Part shown: in pieces, positions 42,205 through 51,721 of the stretch
How the letters are laid out: the number at the start of each line of letters is the position of its first letter
How positions within the stretch are numbered: position 1 is the first letter of the stretch
Assembly: GCA_900757495.1 (NCBI GenBank)
Contig: CAAENX010000006.1
Span: 1 to 56,553 of the forward strand
Source of the DNA: an uncultured Collinsella sp.
GTDB taxonomy: Bacteria > Actinomycetota > Coriobacteriia > Coriobacteriales > Coriobacteriaceae
Reading direction: 5' to 3'
Length of the DNA stretch: 56,553 bases
Notes under the pieces: model-generated
The model's database searches: none
What the model was told of the DNA's origin: nothing
What the model saw: only the letters and a program-made list of their open reading frames with translations
Made by a program: the position numbers and the translations under genes

Positions 42205-45200
42205 GTGTATCTCAAGTCCCTCACGCTCAAAGGGTTCAAGTCGTTTGCCGACCGCGCCCATATGACGTTTGAGCCGGGCCTAACCGTCGTCGTCGGTCCC
42301 AACGGCTCGGGAAAATCGAACATCTCCGACTCGATTCTGTGGGTCCTGGGTGAGCAGAGCGCCAAGCAGCTGCGCGGCCAGGCCATGGAGGACGTCATCT
42401 TCTCGGGCTCGTCGGCGCGCAAGCCGGTGGGTGTGGCCGAGGTCACGCTGGTGCTCGATAACTCGGACCATATGCTGCCCGTCGACTTTGACGAGGTGGC
42501 TATCACCCGCCGCATGTATCGCTCGGGCGAGAGTGAGTACCTCATCAACTCGAGCCCGTGCCGCCTGATGGACATCCAGGACATCCTGCACGACTCGGGA
42601 CTGGGCAAGGATACGCATTCCATCATCAGCCAGGGCAAGCTCGATGCCATTTTGCAGAGCCGCCCCGAGGAGCGCCGCGCCCTGATCGAGGAGGCCGCCG
42701 GCATCTCCAAGCACAAGCGCCGCAAGGAGCGTGCGCTCAAAAAGATTAAATCGATGGACGAGCACCTGACCCGTGCCCGCGATATCAACAAGGAAATCGC
42801 CCGTCAGCTGCGACCGCTGGAGCGTCAGGTCGATCGCGCGCGCAAGTATAAAGAGCTGTCCTCGCGCGCGAACGAGCTTACGCAGATGCTGGCCGTCGAC
42901 GAGCTGCGTTCGCTGCAATCGCAGTGGAACGACCTGGAGAGCCGCTCTAAGGAGGACGCCGCCGAGCTGGAGCTTGCGCAGTACCGTCTGGGTGAGAAAG
43001 AGCGCGAGCTCGAGAAGCTCCAGGTCATGCTCGAAGAAAAGGGCCTGTTTGTGGGCGATCTGGGCGAGCAGCGCCGCCATATGCAAGACGTGGTCGGCCG
43101 CATTAACTCCGACATGCGTCTGCTCGAGGAAAAGGGCCACAACATGGTGTCGCGCCTGTCCGACATGCGCGGCCAGATCTCGAGCTCCGAGCATCAGCGC
43201 CGTCGCGTGGTCGAGGAGCTCGAGGATGCACGAGCCCAGCTTGAGGAAGTGACCGGCGCGCATATGCAGGCCCAGGAGGACGTCGACGCCGCTGGTCCTG
43301 CCGCTGCCGAGCTTCACGAGCGCCGCGTGGCGCTTGATGCGCAGATTTCGCAGTTCATGCGCGAGCAGCGCGATGTGCAGCGTGTGGCCGATAACGCCGC
43401 ACTCGAGCTTGCCAAGGTGAAGGACTCGCTGAGCAACGCTGAGGTCGAGGACAACATGTACGCCTCGCGCCTGGAGCAGATTGATGAACAGCTCGAGGAG
43501 GTCACAGCATCGCTTGAGAGCCGCCGCGACCGTGCTGAGGAGCTTGAGAGCGCCCTTGAGGCGGCTCGTCAGGCCCAGAGCGATGCGCGCGAGGCCACCG
43601 AGACGGCACGCGCTGCCCTCAAGGACCTGCGTGCCCGCGAGGGCGAGGCGCGCAACAAGCTGTCCGAGGTACGCTCGGAGCTTGCCAGCCAAAAGAAGCT
43701 CGATGCCCGCATGGCAGACAGCTCGCCGCTCGTAAGCCGTCTGGTGGGCGCGCTGGGCGACGATGTTTCGGGCCGTCTGGGTGATGTGCTCGAGGCGCCG
43801 CGTGAGCTCGAGGGTCTGGTTGAGCAGCTGCTCGCCGGCGATATCGATGCCCTGTTGTTCGATAACGCTGCCACGCTCGAGCGCGCCGGTCGCGCTGCCC
43901 TGGACCAGAAGAAGGCCTCGGGCGAGGCGCTGCTGATGGCGCGCGGCGTGAGCGGATCTGCTGCCGCCGAGAGCGCTGCCGGTTCGCGTCTGGTCGATCG
44001 CCTGTCCGTGCGCGCCGGTTATGGTCCGGTTGTCGAGGCACTGCTCGGCGGCTATTACGTGGTCGATGACTTGGCTGCCGCACTGGCCGCGCCCGTCGTT
44101 GACGGTGTGACCTACGTGACGCCCGATGGCGCCCGCGTGAGCTGTGGTGGCCTGGTGCGTGTGGGGCTCGATGCCGGCGAGGCTTCGGGCGCTTTGGAGC
44201 GCAAGCGTCGTATCCGCGAGCTGGAGGGCCTGGAGCCCGATCTGGCTGCCGTGTTTGAGCATGTTTCGGATCGGGTCGTCGAGGCCAACGCTGCCGTTGA
44301 GGAGGCCCGTGCTGCCGAGGGCGATGCTGCCGGCGAGATCGCCCGCCTTGAGGGCGAGCGTCGCTCCCTGCTGTCCGAGATTGGCCGCCTGGAGCAAAGC
44401 GCCAACAATGCCGAGGTCGAGCGCGTGCGCATCTCCAAGCGCCGTGAGCAGGCCGCTGAGGCCGTTCGTGCCGCTCGTCCACGTGTGGATGAACTTACCC
44501 GTTCGCGTGACGAGGCCCGTGCGCATGCGAGCGACTTAGGCTTGCAGATTGCCGAGGCCAACGACGAGCTCGATCGCGTTCGGCGCGATGACTCCGAGGC
44601 CGCCGGCAAGCTCGCCGACGCTAAGGTGCGCCTTGCTCAGACGAGCGAGCGCCTTCGTTCGCTGAGGGGCCGCGTGCCCGATCTTGAGCATCGTCTGGAG
44701 GGTATCGATCGTCGTATCCGCGGGACTCGTCAGGCCTCGCGCTCGCTCGAGCTGCTGCGCCTTCGCGTCGATCCCATGCACGAGCGCTATTCTGCCCTGT
44801 TGGAGCGCGCCTCGGATTGGGCTGCGCGCCTGCGCGATCAGGCAACGCTTGAGGAGGCGGACTCGGCTTCGCTTAAGAAGACCATCGAGGACGCCAAGAC
44901 CGAGGTCGCCCGCGCCAAAGAGCGGGTCGATGCTGCCGCCACGACGCAAAATGAGTTCAAGGTGGCGCGCGGCAAGCTCGAGGTTCAGGTCGAGGCTGCT
45001 ATCAAGGCCATCACCGCCGATGGCACTACGGTGCTCGAGGAGGCGCTCATGCTGCCGGCGCCCACCGACCGCGACGCCGCCGAGCGCGAGCTCAACCAGC
45101 TCGTGCGCCAGATCAACAACTTGGGTCCTGTGAACCAAGTCGCCATGGAGGAGTACGAGCAGCTCAAGCGCCGTGCCGATTACATTGAGGAGCAACTTGC

Positions 45201-45741
45201 CGATCTGGAGAGCGCGCGCAAGGCGCTCACCAAGATCACCGTGGCGATCGACCGCAAGATGCGCAAGGCGTTCCTGGTGACGTTTGAGAAGGTTGATGCG
45301 AATTTCCGCGAGATCTTCGCCATGCTCTTCCCAGGCGGCCAGGCTCACCTTGAGATGACCGATCCCGAGCATCCGGCCGAGACGGGCATTGAGGTCGTGG
45401 CGCAGCCGCGCGGCAAGCGCATCACCAAGATGATGCTCATGTCGGGTGGCGAGAAGAGCCTGACGGCGCTCGCCCTGCTCTTTGCCGTGTATCGCACGCG
45501 TACGGTGCCGTTCTATGTGCTGGACGAGGTCGAGGCGGCGCTCGACGACGCCAACCTGTCCAAGCTCATCGGCGCCCTCGATGTGCTGCGTTCCGATACG
45601 CAGCTCTTGGTAATCTCGCATCAGCGCCGTACTATGGAGGATGCTGACGTTCTCTACGGCGTCTCGATGCAAGCCGACGGCGTCAGTCGTGTCGTCTCGC
45701 AAAAACTCGATCGCGAAACCGGAAAGGTCGTGAATGCATAA
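42205..45741 (+). CDS. smc: Chromosome segregation protein SMC
   Basis: 1178 residues from GTG at 42205. Walker A is VVGPNGSGKSNISDS (residues 29-43). Two long coiled-coil arms are joined by a hinge near 510-660. The C-terminal head has the signature MSGGEKSLTALAL and Walker B VLDEVEAALDD (about 1100). It organises and separates chromosomes together with ScpA and ScpB, which are not in the window. Its stop overlaps the ftsY start. Confidence 0.96.
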   Translation: MYLKSLTLKGFKSFADRAHMTFEPGLTVVVGPNGSGKSNISDSILWVLGEQSAKQLRGQAMEDVIFSGSSARKPVGVAEVTLVLDNSDHMLPVDFDEVAITRRMYRSGESEYLINSSPCRLMDIQDILHDSGLGKDTHSIISQGKLDAILQSRPEERRALIEEAAGISKHKRRKERALKKIKSMDEHLTRARDINKEIARQLRPLERQVDRARKYKELSSRANELTQMLAVDELRSLQSQWNDLESRSKEDAAELELAQYRLGEKERELEKLQVMLEEKGLFVGDLGEQRRHMQDVVGRINSDMRLLEEKGHNMVSRLSDMRGQISSSEHQRRRVVEELEDARAQLEEVTGAHMQAQEDVDAAGPAAAELHERRVALDAQISQFMREQRDVQRVADNAALELAKVKDSLSNAEVEDNMYASRLEQIDEQLEEVTASLESRRDRAEELESALEAARQAQSDAREATETARAALKDLRAREGEARNKLSEVRSELASQKKLDARMADSSPLVSRLVGALGDDVSGRLGDVLEAPRELEGLVEQLLAGDIDALLFDNAATLERAGRAALDQKKASGEALLMARGVSGSAAAESAAGSRLVDRLSVRAGYGPVVEALLGGYYVVDDLAAALAAPVVDGVTYVTPDGARVSCGGLVRVGLDAGEASGALERKRRIRELEGLEPDLAAVFEHVSDRVVEANAAVEEARAAEGDAAGEIARLEGERRSLLSEIGRLEQSANNAEVERVRISKRREQAAEAVRAARPRVDELTRSRDEARAHASDLGLQIAEANDELDRVRRDDSEAAGKLADAKVRLAQTSERLRSLRGRVPDLEHRLEGIDRRIRGTRQASRSLELLRLRVDPMHERYSALLERASDWAARLRDQATLEEADSASLKKTIEDAKTEVARAKERVDAAATTQNEFKVARGKLEVQVEAAIKAITADGTTVLEEALMLPAPTDRDAAERELNQLVRQINNLGPVNQVAMEEYEQLKRRADYIEEQLADLESARKALTKITVAIDRKMRKAFLVTFEKVDANFREIFAMLFPGGQAHLEMTDPEHPAETGIEVVAQPRGKRITKMMLMSGGEKSLTALALLFAVYRTRTVPFYVLDEVEAALDDANLSKLIGALDVLRSDTQLLVISHQRRTMEDADVLYGVSMQADGVSRVVSQKLDRETGKVVNA

Positions 45742-46658
45742 TGGGATTCTTTGACGCACTCTCGCGCGGACTTGAGCGCAGCCGCGAGGCCCTCAACGAG
45801 GTCTTCTACTTTGGCGGCGAGGTCGACGAGGATTTTTGGGAGGACCTTGAGGACACCCTCGTCATGGGTGACATGGGTGCCGAGGTCGCCATTCAGGTCT
45901 CCGATGACCTGCGCGACGCCGCTGCCAAGAAGAACCTTAAGACCGCCCCGCAGCTTCGCCGTGCCCTGGCCGAGCAGCTCGAGGGCCATTTTGTGCCTGT
46001 TGAGCGCGATCCGTTTTCCGATACGCCGAGCTGCGTGCTGTTTGTCGGCATCAACGGTGCCGGCAAGACCACCACGGTCGGCAAGATTGCGAGCGCCATG
46101 GCCGCCCGCGGCAAGAACGTGGTGATCGGTTCGGCCGACACCTTCCGCGCCGCCGCCATCGAGCAGCTCGATGTGTGGGGGCAGCGTGCCGGCGTACCGG
46201 TTATCAAGCGTGACCGCGGCTCCGATCCGGCGAGCGTGTGCTATGACGTGCTCGACGAGGCCGATAAGCGCGGCAGCGACCTGGTGCTCATCGATACCGC
46301 CGGCCGTCTGCACACGAGCCCCGAACTCATGCGCGAGCTCGCCAAGGTGGTCAATGTGACCCGTAAGCGCGCCGCCAATATGGCCGCCGGTCCCATGCCG
46401 GTCTCGGTCGTGCTTGTGATCGATGCCGCCACTGGTCAGAACGGTCTGAACCAGGCGCTCGAGTTTAACGAGGCGCTGGGCCTGGACGGTATTATCATGA
46501 CTAAGCTCGACGGCACGGCTAAGGGTGGTATCGCCATGGCCGTGGCCGAGAAGCTCAAGCTCCCGATCCTTCGCATCGGCGTGGGCGAGCAGGTCGATGA
46601 CCTGCAGGAGTTTAACGCCAAAGATTTCTGCCGCGCCCTGGTGGGCGAGTCCTACTAA
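45741..46658 (+). CDS. ftsY: Signal recognition particle receptor FtsY
   Basis: 305 residues. It lacks the long acidic N-terminal A domain of E. coli FtsY and starts directly with the NG core. The NG GTPase domain has GINGAGKTTTVGKIA, DTFRAAAIEQL, DTAGRLHTSPELM and TKLDGTAKGG. It docks the SRP-ribosome complex at the membrane. The TAATG overlap with smc couples them. Confidence 0.95.
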   Translation: MGFFDALSRGLERSREALNEVFYFGGEVDEDFWEDLEDTLVMGDMGAEVAIQVSDDLRDAAAKKNLKTAPQLRRALAEQLEGHFVPVERDPFSDTPSCVLFVGINGAGKTTTVGKIASAMAARGKNVVIGSADTFRAAAIEQLDVWGQRAGVPVIKRDRGSDPASVCYDVLDEADKRGSDLVLIDTAGRLHTSPELMRELAKVVNVTRKRAANMAAGPMPVSVVLVIDAATGQNGLNQALEFNEALGLDGIIMTKLDGTAKGGIAMAVAEKLKLPILRIGVGEQVDDLQEFNAKDFCRALVGESY

Positions 46659-46668
46659 GGAGTAACCA

Positions 46669-48144
46669 GTGTTTGATTCCCTGAGCGATCGCCTCAACGA
46701 CACATTTGACCGCCTGCGCGGCAAGGGTAAGCTGACCGAGGCCGATATCACTTCGGCCATGCGCGATATTCGCATGGCGCTACTCGAGGCCGACGTCAAC
46801 TTTAAGGTCGTCAAGGAGTTCGTTGCCAAGACCAAGGAGCGCTGCATGACCGCCGAGGTCATGGAGTCGCTGTCGCCGGCGCAAAATGTCGTCAAGATCG
46901 TGCTCGACGAGCTCACCGAGATGCTCGGCTCAACCGAGAGCAAGCTCGTCTTTAGCAACCGCATTCCCAATGTCATCATGCTCGTGGGCCTGCAGGGCTC
47001 CGGTAAGACCACGGCGGCCGTAAAGCTGGCCTACCTGCTCAAGAAGCAGGGCCGCTCGCCGCTGCTCGCCGCGTGCGACGTCTATCGTCCCGCCGCTGCC
47101 GACCAGCTGGCCACGCTTGGTGGCGAGATCGGCGTGCCGGTCTTCCGCGGTGACGGCGCGCACCCGGTCGACATTGCCAAGGGCGCCATCCAGGAGGCCG
47201 TCGACCACCTGCGCGACGTGGTCATTGTCGATACCGCCGGTCGTCTTCAGATCGACGAGCAGATGATGCAGGAGGCCGTCGACATCAAGAAGGCCGTCAA
47301 GCCCGACCAGGTGCTGATGGTCGTCGATGCCATGACCGGCCAGGATATCGTCAATGTGGTCTCGACGTTTGCCGAGCGCACCGACTTTGATGGCGTGATT
47401 ATCTCCAAGCTCGACGGCGACGCCCGTGGCGGTGGCGCACTTTCGGTGCGCCAGGTGACCGGCAAACCCATCAAGTTCGTGAGCATGGGCGAGAAGCCTG
47501 ATTCGCTGGAGCCGTTCTATCCCGATCGCATGGCCAAGCGAATCTTGGGCATGGGCGATGTCGTAGGTATTATCGAGAAGGCCCAGGAGGCAGCCGATGC
47601 AGAGCAGCTTGAGGCTGCCGAGCGTATGCTGCGCGAGGGCTTCACCATGAACGATATGCTCGACCAGATGAAAGCCGTCAAAAAGATGGGCGGCATGAAG
47701 GGCATTCTGGGTATGCTCCCCGGTGGCCAGCGCGCCCTCAACCAGATGGGCGGCAACCTGGACGAGGGCATCTTCGATAAGAACGAGGCCATTATCATGT
47801 CGATGACCAAGGAGGAGCGCCTGCGTCCCTCCATCATCAACGGCCAGCGTCGCGCCCGCATTGCCAAGGGAGCCGGCGTAACCCCCACCGAGGTCAACAG
47901 CCTTATGAAGCAGTGGGGCGAGATGAACAAGATGATGGGCCGCATGCGCACGATGGCCAATCAGGCACAGGCCGGCGGCAAAAAGGGCAAGAAGGGAAAG
48001 AAGGGCAAGAGGATGCGCATGCCCAATATCCCTGGCCTGGACGCTATGGGTCTGGGCGGCATGGGCGGCCTGGGTACGGGCGGTCCCAAGTCCGATATGG
48101 AGCTGCTGCGCCAGATGGAAGCGCAGATGCGTAATAAGAAATAG
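46669..48144 (+). CDS. ffh: Signal recognition particle protein Ffh
   Basis: 491 residues from GTG at 46669. The N domain is followed by the GTPase domain with GLQGSGKTTAAVKLA, DVYRPAAADQL, DTAGRLQIDEQMM and SKLDGDARGGG. The M domain (about 320-430) binds signal peptides and SRP RNA. The last 60 residues are a Met/Gly-rich, Lys-rich tail. It works with FtsY, encoded 11 bases upstream. A terminator hairpin follows. Confidence 0.96.
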   Translation: MFDSLSDRLNDTFDRLRGKGKLTEADITSAMRDIRMALLEADVNFKVVKEFVAKTKERCMTAEVMESLSPAQNVVKIVLDELTEMLGSTESKLVFSNRIPNVIMLVGLQGSGKTTAAVKLAYLLKKQGRSPLLAACDVYRPAAADQLATLGGEIGVPVFRGDGAHPVDIAKGAIQEAVDHLRDVVIVDTAGRLQIDEQMMQEAVDIKKAVKPDQVLMVVDAMTGQDIVNVVSTFAERTDFDGVIISKLDGDARGGGALSVRQVTGKPIKFVSMGEKPDSLEPFYPDRMAKRILGMGDVVGIIEKAQEAADAEQLEAAERMLREGFTMNDMLDQMKAVKKMGGMKGILGMLPGGQRALNQMGGNLDEGIFDKNEAIIMSMTKEERLRPSIINGQRRARIAKGAGVTPTEVNSLMKQWGEMNKMMGRMRTMANQAQAGGKKGKKGKKGKRMRMPNIPGLDAMGLGGMGGLGTGGPKSDMELLRQMEAQMRNKK

Positions 48145-48169
48145 GGCTGTAATTCCAGCTTGATATGGC

Positions 48170-48201
48170 AAAGGCCACTCGGAAGCTACCGGGTGGCCTT
48201 T
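48170..48201. terminator. Terminator after ffh
   Basis: A 13-bp stem (48170-48182 with 48189-48201, one G-T pair) has the loop AAGCTA. The plus-side tail is TTTGTTGTT. It separates ffh from the convergent DUF134 gene and may serve both. Confidence 0.75.
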
Positions 48202-48264
48202 GTTGTTAGCTTTGATTGTTGGGCTGCGTTTAGCGTCGTGCCCTGAGCTCGCGGTGCCGTGCCG

Positions 48265-49029
48265 TTAGTGGCAGCCGCAGCCCTCGTGGCCCTCGTGCTC
48301 GTGATGGCCGTGACAGCTGCAGGCCTCGCCATGTTCGTGGGCGTGGTCGTGGTCATGGCCGTGGCAGCCGCACGTGGCCTCGCCGTTCTGTGCGAGCGTG
48401 CCGGCGATAAGGGCCTCGACGCAAGCGTCGCAGCTGCCCTGGGCACCTGCGTATACCGTGATGCCGGCTTGGGCAAGCGCGTTGATGGCGCCACCGCCGA
48501 TACCGCCGCAGATGAGCGTGTCCACGCCGCCGTTGGCGAGCAGACCCGCAAGGGCACCGTGGCCGGTGCCGCCGGTGCCCACGACCTGCTCGTTGAGCAC
48601 CTTGCCGTCCTGAATGTCGTAGATCTTGAACTGCTCGCTGCGGCCAAAGTGCATAAAGATGTTGCCGTTGTCGTACGTGGTTGCCACCCTCATGGTGCCG
48701 ATCTCCTTTGCTGGCCATGCGGCCGTTGTCGTGGTAATGGGGGAGTATGCGATGTTACCGCCTTCGATGACGATCGCCCGTCCGTTGACCAGCGCGTTTG
48801 CCACCTTGCGATGCGCGCGGCTGCAGATTGCCGCCACCGTGGCGCGGGCAATGCCCATGTGCTGGGCGACGGCCTCTTGATTGAGGCCCTCCAGGTCGCA
48901 CAGGCGCAGCACCTCGAGTTCGTCGACCGTCATGTCGATGGCGTCTCCACTGGCAAGGCCGTCGGGGGTAAAGCCGCGATATTCGGGGATGATCCCAACA
49001 CGGCGCAATTTCTCGCGTCTTCCTGCCAT
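48265..49029 (-). CDS. DUF134 / NifX-NafY-like protein with a His/Cys-rich tail
   Basis: 254 residues. The N-terminal half is a DUF134 helix-turn-helix domain (VDELEVLRLCDLEGLNQEAV, then IARATVAAICSRAHRKVA). The second half is a dinitrogenase iron-molybdenum cofactor domain (FGRSEQFKIYDI, GGIGGGAINAL, SCDACVEALI). The C-terminus is a dense run of His, Cys and Gly (about 30 residues) that should bind metal. The layout suggests a metal-sensing regulator or a storage and regulation fusion. No nitrogenase genes are near. Confidence 0.88.
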   Translation of the reverse strand: MAGRREKLRRVGIIPEYRGFTPDGLASGDAIDMTVDELEVLRLCDLEGLNQEAVAQHMGIARATVAAICSRAHRKVANALVNGRAIVIEGGNIAYSPITTTTAAWPAKEIGTMRVATTYDNGNIFMHFGRSEQFKIYDIQDGKVLNEQVVGTGGTGHGALAGLLANGGVDTLICGGIGGGAINALAQAGITVYAGAQGSCDACVEALIAGTLAQNGEATCGCHGHDHDHAHEHGEACSCHGHHEHEGHEGCGCH

Positions 49030-49043
49030 ACGTGCTCCTTATC

Positions 49044-49112
49044 TGACATATGTCAACAATAGAATAACGAACGTGCAGATTTACGCAAGAGATTTCTGGC
49101 ATATGTCAGAAA
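49044..49112. promoter_or_regulatory. Paired palindromic operators and promoter of the DUF134 gene
   Basis: A perfect 12-bp palindrome TGACATATGTCA lies at 49044-49055. A 20-bp near-perfect palindrome with the core TGGCATATGTCA lies at 49093-49112. Between them, on the minus strand, are TTGCGT and TATTCT with 16 bp spacing. One operator is thus just upstream of the -35 and the other just downstream of the start point, a typical autorepressor layout. Confidence 0.65.
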
Positions 49113-49195
49113 ACAAGGGCTTATGTTTGGGCTGTGGGGCCGCGTGCGCCTGGGCTACAATGAATCTCGCTTGTAGGCGACTGACAGGAGGGTCA

Positions 49196-50044
49196 ATGAG
49201 CAAAGCTGATCAACAGTTTGTAACCATGTGCCGCGATATTCTGGACCATGGCACCACCACCGAGGGTCAAAAGGTCCGTCCGGTGTGGGAGGACGGCACC
49301 CCTGCCTATACCATTAAAAACTTTGGCGTTACGGCACGCTATGACCTGCGTGAGGAGTTTCCGGCGCTTACCCTGCGTCGTACGGCCCTCAAATCTGCCA
49401 TGGATGAGATCCTATGGATCTATCAAAAGAAGTCCAATAACGTGCATGATCTCAACAGCCATATTTGGGATGAGTGGGCCGACGAGACCGGCTCCATCGG
49501 CAAGGCCTACGGGTATCAGATTGGGCAGAAGAGCCATTATGCCGAGGGCGACTTTGACCAGATGGATCGCGTGCTGTACGACCTTAAGAACACTCCGTAC
49601 AGCCGCCGCATTATGACGAATACCTACGTGTTTAGCGACCTGTCCGAGATGCACCTGTATCCGTGCGCCTACAGCGTGACGTATAACGTGACGCAGCGCC
49701 CGCAGGATGACAAACCGACGCTCAACATGATTCTCAACCAGCGTAGCCAGGACATATTGGCTGCGAACAACTGGAATGTGTGCCAGTACGCCATTTTGCT
49801 GATGATGGTTGCGCAGTCGGTCGATATGATCGCTGGCGAGCTGCTGCATGTGATTGCCGATGCCCACATTTACGACCGTCATGTCGATATTGTCCGCGAG
49901 CTTATCGAGCGTCCGCAGTTTGCCGCGCCCAAGGTAACGCTCAACCCCGACGTGCATGATTTCTACGCGTTTACGACCGATGATCTGATCGTCGAGGGCT
50001 ATGAGCACGGTCCGCAGGTTAAGAACATCCCCATCGCGGTGTAG
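49196..50044 (+). CDS. thyA: Thymidylate synthase
   Basis: 282 residues from the ATG at 49196, chosen for AGGAGG at 49186-49192. The catalytic Cys157 lies in LYPCAYS. RRIMTNTY, NQRSQDILAANNWN and HIYDRHVD are the other conserved blocks. It makes dTMP from dUMP with methylene-tetrahydrofolate. A TACAAT at 49156-49161 may be its -10. folA follows within ten bases, which fits recycling of the dihydrofolate it produces. Confidence 0.93.
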   Translation: MSKADQQFVTMCRDILDHGTTTEGQKVRPVWEDGTPAYTIKNFGVTARYDLREEFPALTLRRTALKSAMDEILWIYQKKSNNVHDLNSHIWDEWADETGSIGKAYGYQIGQKSHYAEGDFDQMDRVLYDLKNTPYSRRIMTNTYVFSDLSEMHLYPCAYSVTYNVTQRPQDDKPTLNMILNQRSQDILAANNWNVCQYAILLMMVAQSVDMIAGELLHVIADAHIYDRHVDIVRELIERPQFAAPKVTLNPDVHDFYAFTTDDLIVEGYEHGPQVKNIPIAV

Positions 50045-50053
50045 GTGACGCGC

Positions 50054-50572
50054 ATGACGTGTAAGCTTTCTACCATCGTCGCCGTGTGTGAAGACTGGGG
50101 TATTGGGTGCGAGGGCGACATGGTGGTGTCCAACCGTGCCGACATGCGTCATTTTGTGGCGTGCACTAAAGGTTGCCCGGTCATTATGGGACGCAAGACG
50201 TTGCTGAGTTTTCCCGGCGGGCGTCCGCTTAAGAATCGCCGCAACATTGTGCTCACGCGCGACCAGGGCTTTGCGCCCGAGGGTGTCGACGTGGTGCATA
50301 GCGTTGACGAGGCCTTGGCCGCCGTGGCCGATGATCCCGTTGCGTGGGTGATTGGCGGCGGCGAGGTATATCGACAGTTTTTGCCGTATTGCGTGGAGGC
50401 CGAGGTTACGCATAACCATTGCGTGCATGACGTGGATACGTACTTTCCCGATCTGGATGCCGATCCCGCGTGGGAGATTGCGCGGCGTGGCGGTGTTGCC
50501 ACGATTGCCTCGGGCGAGGGCGACGAGGGTGTCGATTATGAGTTCGTGACGTATCGTCGCGTTGATGCGTAA
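50054..50572 (+). CDS. folA: Dihydrofolate reductase (divergent)
   Basis: 172 residues from the ATG at 50054 (AGGTG upstream); a GTG at 50045 in frame is possible. NADPH and folate motifs are GIGCEGDMVVSNRADMRHF, CPVIMGRKTLLSFPGGRPL and WVIGGGEVYRQFLPY. The proton-relay Asp is retained in RADM. The usual LPW before it is replaced by MVV, so the conserved Trp of the M20 loop region is missing. It restores tetrahydrofolate used by ThyA. Confidence 0.88.
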   Translation: MTCKLSTIVAVCEDWGIGCEGDMVVSNRADMRHFVACTKGCPVIMGRKTLLSFPGGRPLKNRRNIVLTRDQGFAPEGVDVVHSVDEALAAVADDPVAWVIGGGEVYRQFLPYCVEAEVTHNHCVHDVDTYFPDLDADPAWEIARRGGVATIASGEGDEGVDYEFVTYRRVDA

Positions 50573-50681
50573 ATCGTCTGGCGTGAACGGTATCATCGGG
50601 TTATTTGAATGCATGGGGCGGCGCTTAGCGTCGCCTCGTTTGGTATAGATGTGCTGTAAAGAAAGGTGCGGGCTGGCTGCT

Positions 50682-51596
50682 ATGACTGATGCCGTTGAGG
50701 TGCTGCGAATCGATTCGCTCGAGGACGAGCGGCTCGATGCCTACGTGCGACTGACCGAGCGCGAGCTGCGCTGCGTGCTGGAGCCGCAAAAGGGCATCTT
50801 TATCGCCGAGAGTGCCAAGGTTATCGAGCGCGCGGTGCGCGCCGGATACGAGCCGGTAAGCTTTCTTTTGGGCGAACGCTGGCTCGACCAGATGATGCCG
50901 CTGTTTGAGCGCCTGGCGGTACGCGAAGGTGCGGGCCCGGTTCCCGTGTTCGTGGCCTCGATGGAGCTTATGGAGCAGCTGACGGGCTTTAACGTGACGC
51001 GCGGTGCGCTCGCGGCGTTCCGTCGCCCGCGTCAGATTCCGGTTGATGAGTTCTTGGGCGGCGTCGTCGAGGCGGCGGGGGAGCGCCCGGTGCGCGTGTG
51101 CGTGCTCGAGGGTATTGTCGACCACACCAACGTCGGCGCGATTTTCCGCTCGGCGGCTGCGCTGAACGTCGATGGCATTTTGGTGAGCCCCACGGGCTGT
51201 GATCCGCTGTACCGTCGCTCGGCCCGCGTGAGCATGGGCACGGTCTTCCAGGTACCCTGGACGCGCATTGGCAGCGAGGCGCGCGTATGGCCGCATGATG
51301 GGCTGGCGGCGCTGCACGATGCCGGCTTTTCGTGTGCCGCCATGGCGTTGACGGATGATTCGGTTTCGCTGGACGATCCCGCGCTGCAGGAGATTGACCG
51401 CCTGGCAATCTTTATGGGCACCGAGGGTGCTGGCTTGGGCGCCAAGACCATTGCAGGCTGCGACCGCGCCGTGCGTATTCCGATGGCGCATGGGGTCGAT
51501 TCACTCAACGTGGCCGCGGCAAGTGCTGTTGCCTTTTGGCAGCTGTGCCCGCACGTGAGCAACGAGTACCACTACCAGCCGGGACTGTATCACTAG
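50682..51596 (+). CDS. SPOUT (TrmH/SpoU) family RNA 2'-O-methyltransferase
   Basis: 304 residues from the ATG at 50682; an in-frame ATG at 50649 also exists and neither has a strong ribosome site. The N-terminal substrate-binding domain covers residues 1-110. The SPOUT knot has DHTNVGAIFRSAAAL, FMGTEGAGLGAKT and IPMAHGVDSLNVAAA. It modifies tRNA or rRNA at a 2'-OH. The exact target cannot be told from this sequence. Confidence 0.88.
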   Translation: MTDAVEVLRIDSLEDERLDAYVRLTERELRCVLEPQKGIFIAESAKVIERAVRAGYEPVSFLLGERWLDQMMPLFERLAVREGAGPVPVFVASMELMEQLTGFNVTRGALAAFRRPRQIPVDEFLGGVVEAAGERPVRVCVLEGIVDHTNVGAIFRSAAALNVDGILVSPTGCDPLYRRSARVSMGTVFQVPWTRIGSEARVWPHDGLAALHDAGFSCAAMALTDDSVSLDDPALQEIDRLAIFMGTEGAGLGAKTIAGCDRAVRIPMAHGVDSLNVAAASAVAFWQLCPHVSNEYHYQPGLYH

Positions 51597-51721
51597 GCAG
51601 GTATTTCGCACCGGGCTTTGGTTCGGGGCGTTTCGGCCGACGTCGGTCGGTGCTAAGCTGGTATTGGCTTTGGTCTTAAAGTGCCGTTTTGTTGTTTGAC
51701 GTACGCTGGTGGGGAGGGCGT

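Noticed and set aside
48265..49029. Nitrogen fixation gene
   Set aside because: The NifX-like domain occurs in many proteins outside nitrogen fixation, and no nif genes are near.
48881..49195. Upstream extension of the thyA frame
   Set aside because: It overlaps the DUF134 gene and its operators antisense. The AGGAGG site and the family start place the true ATG at 49196.
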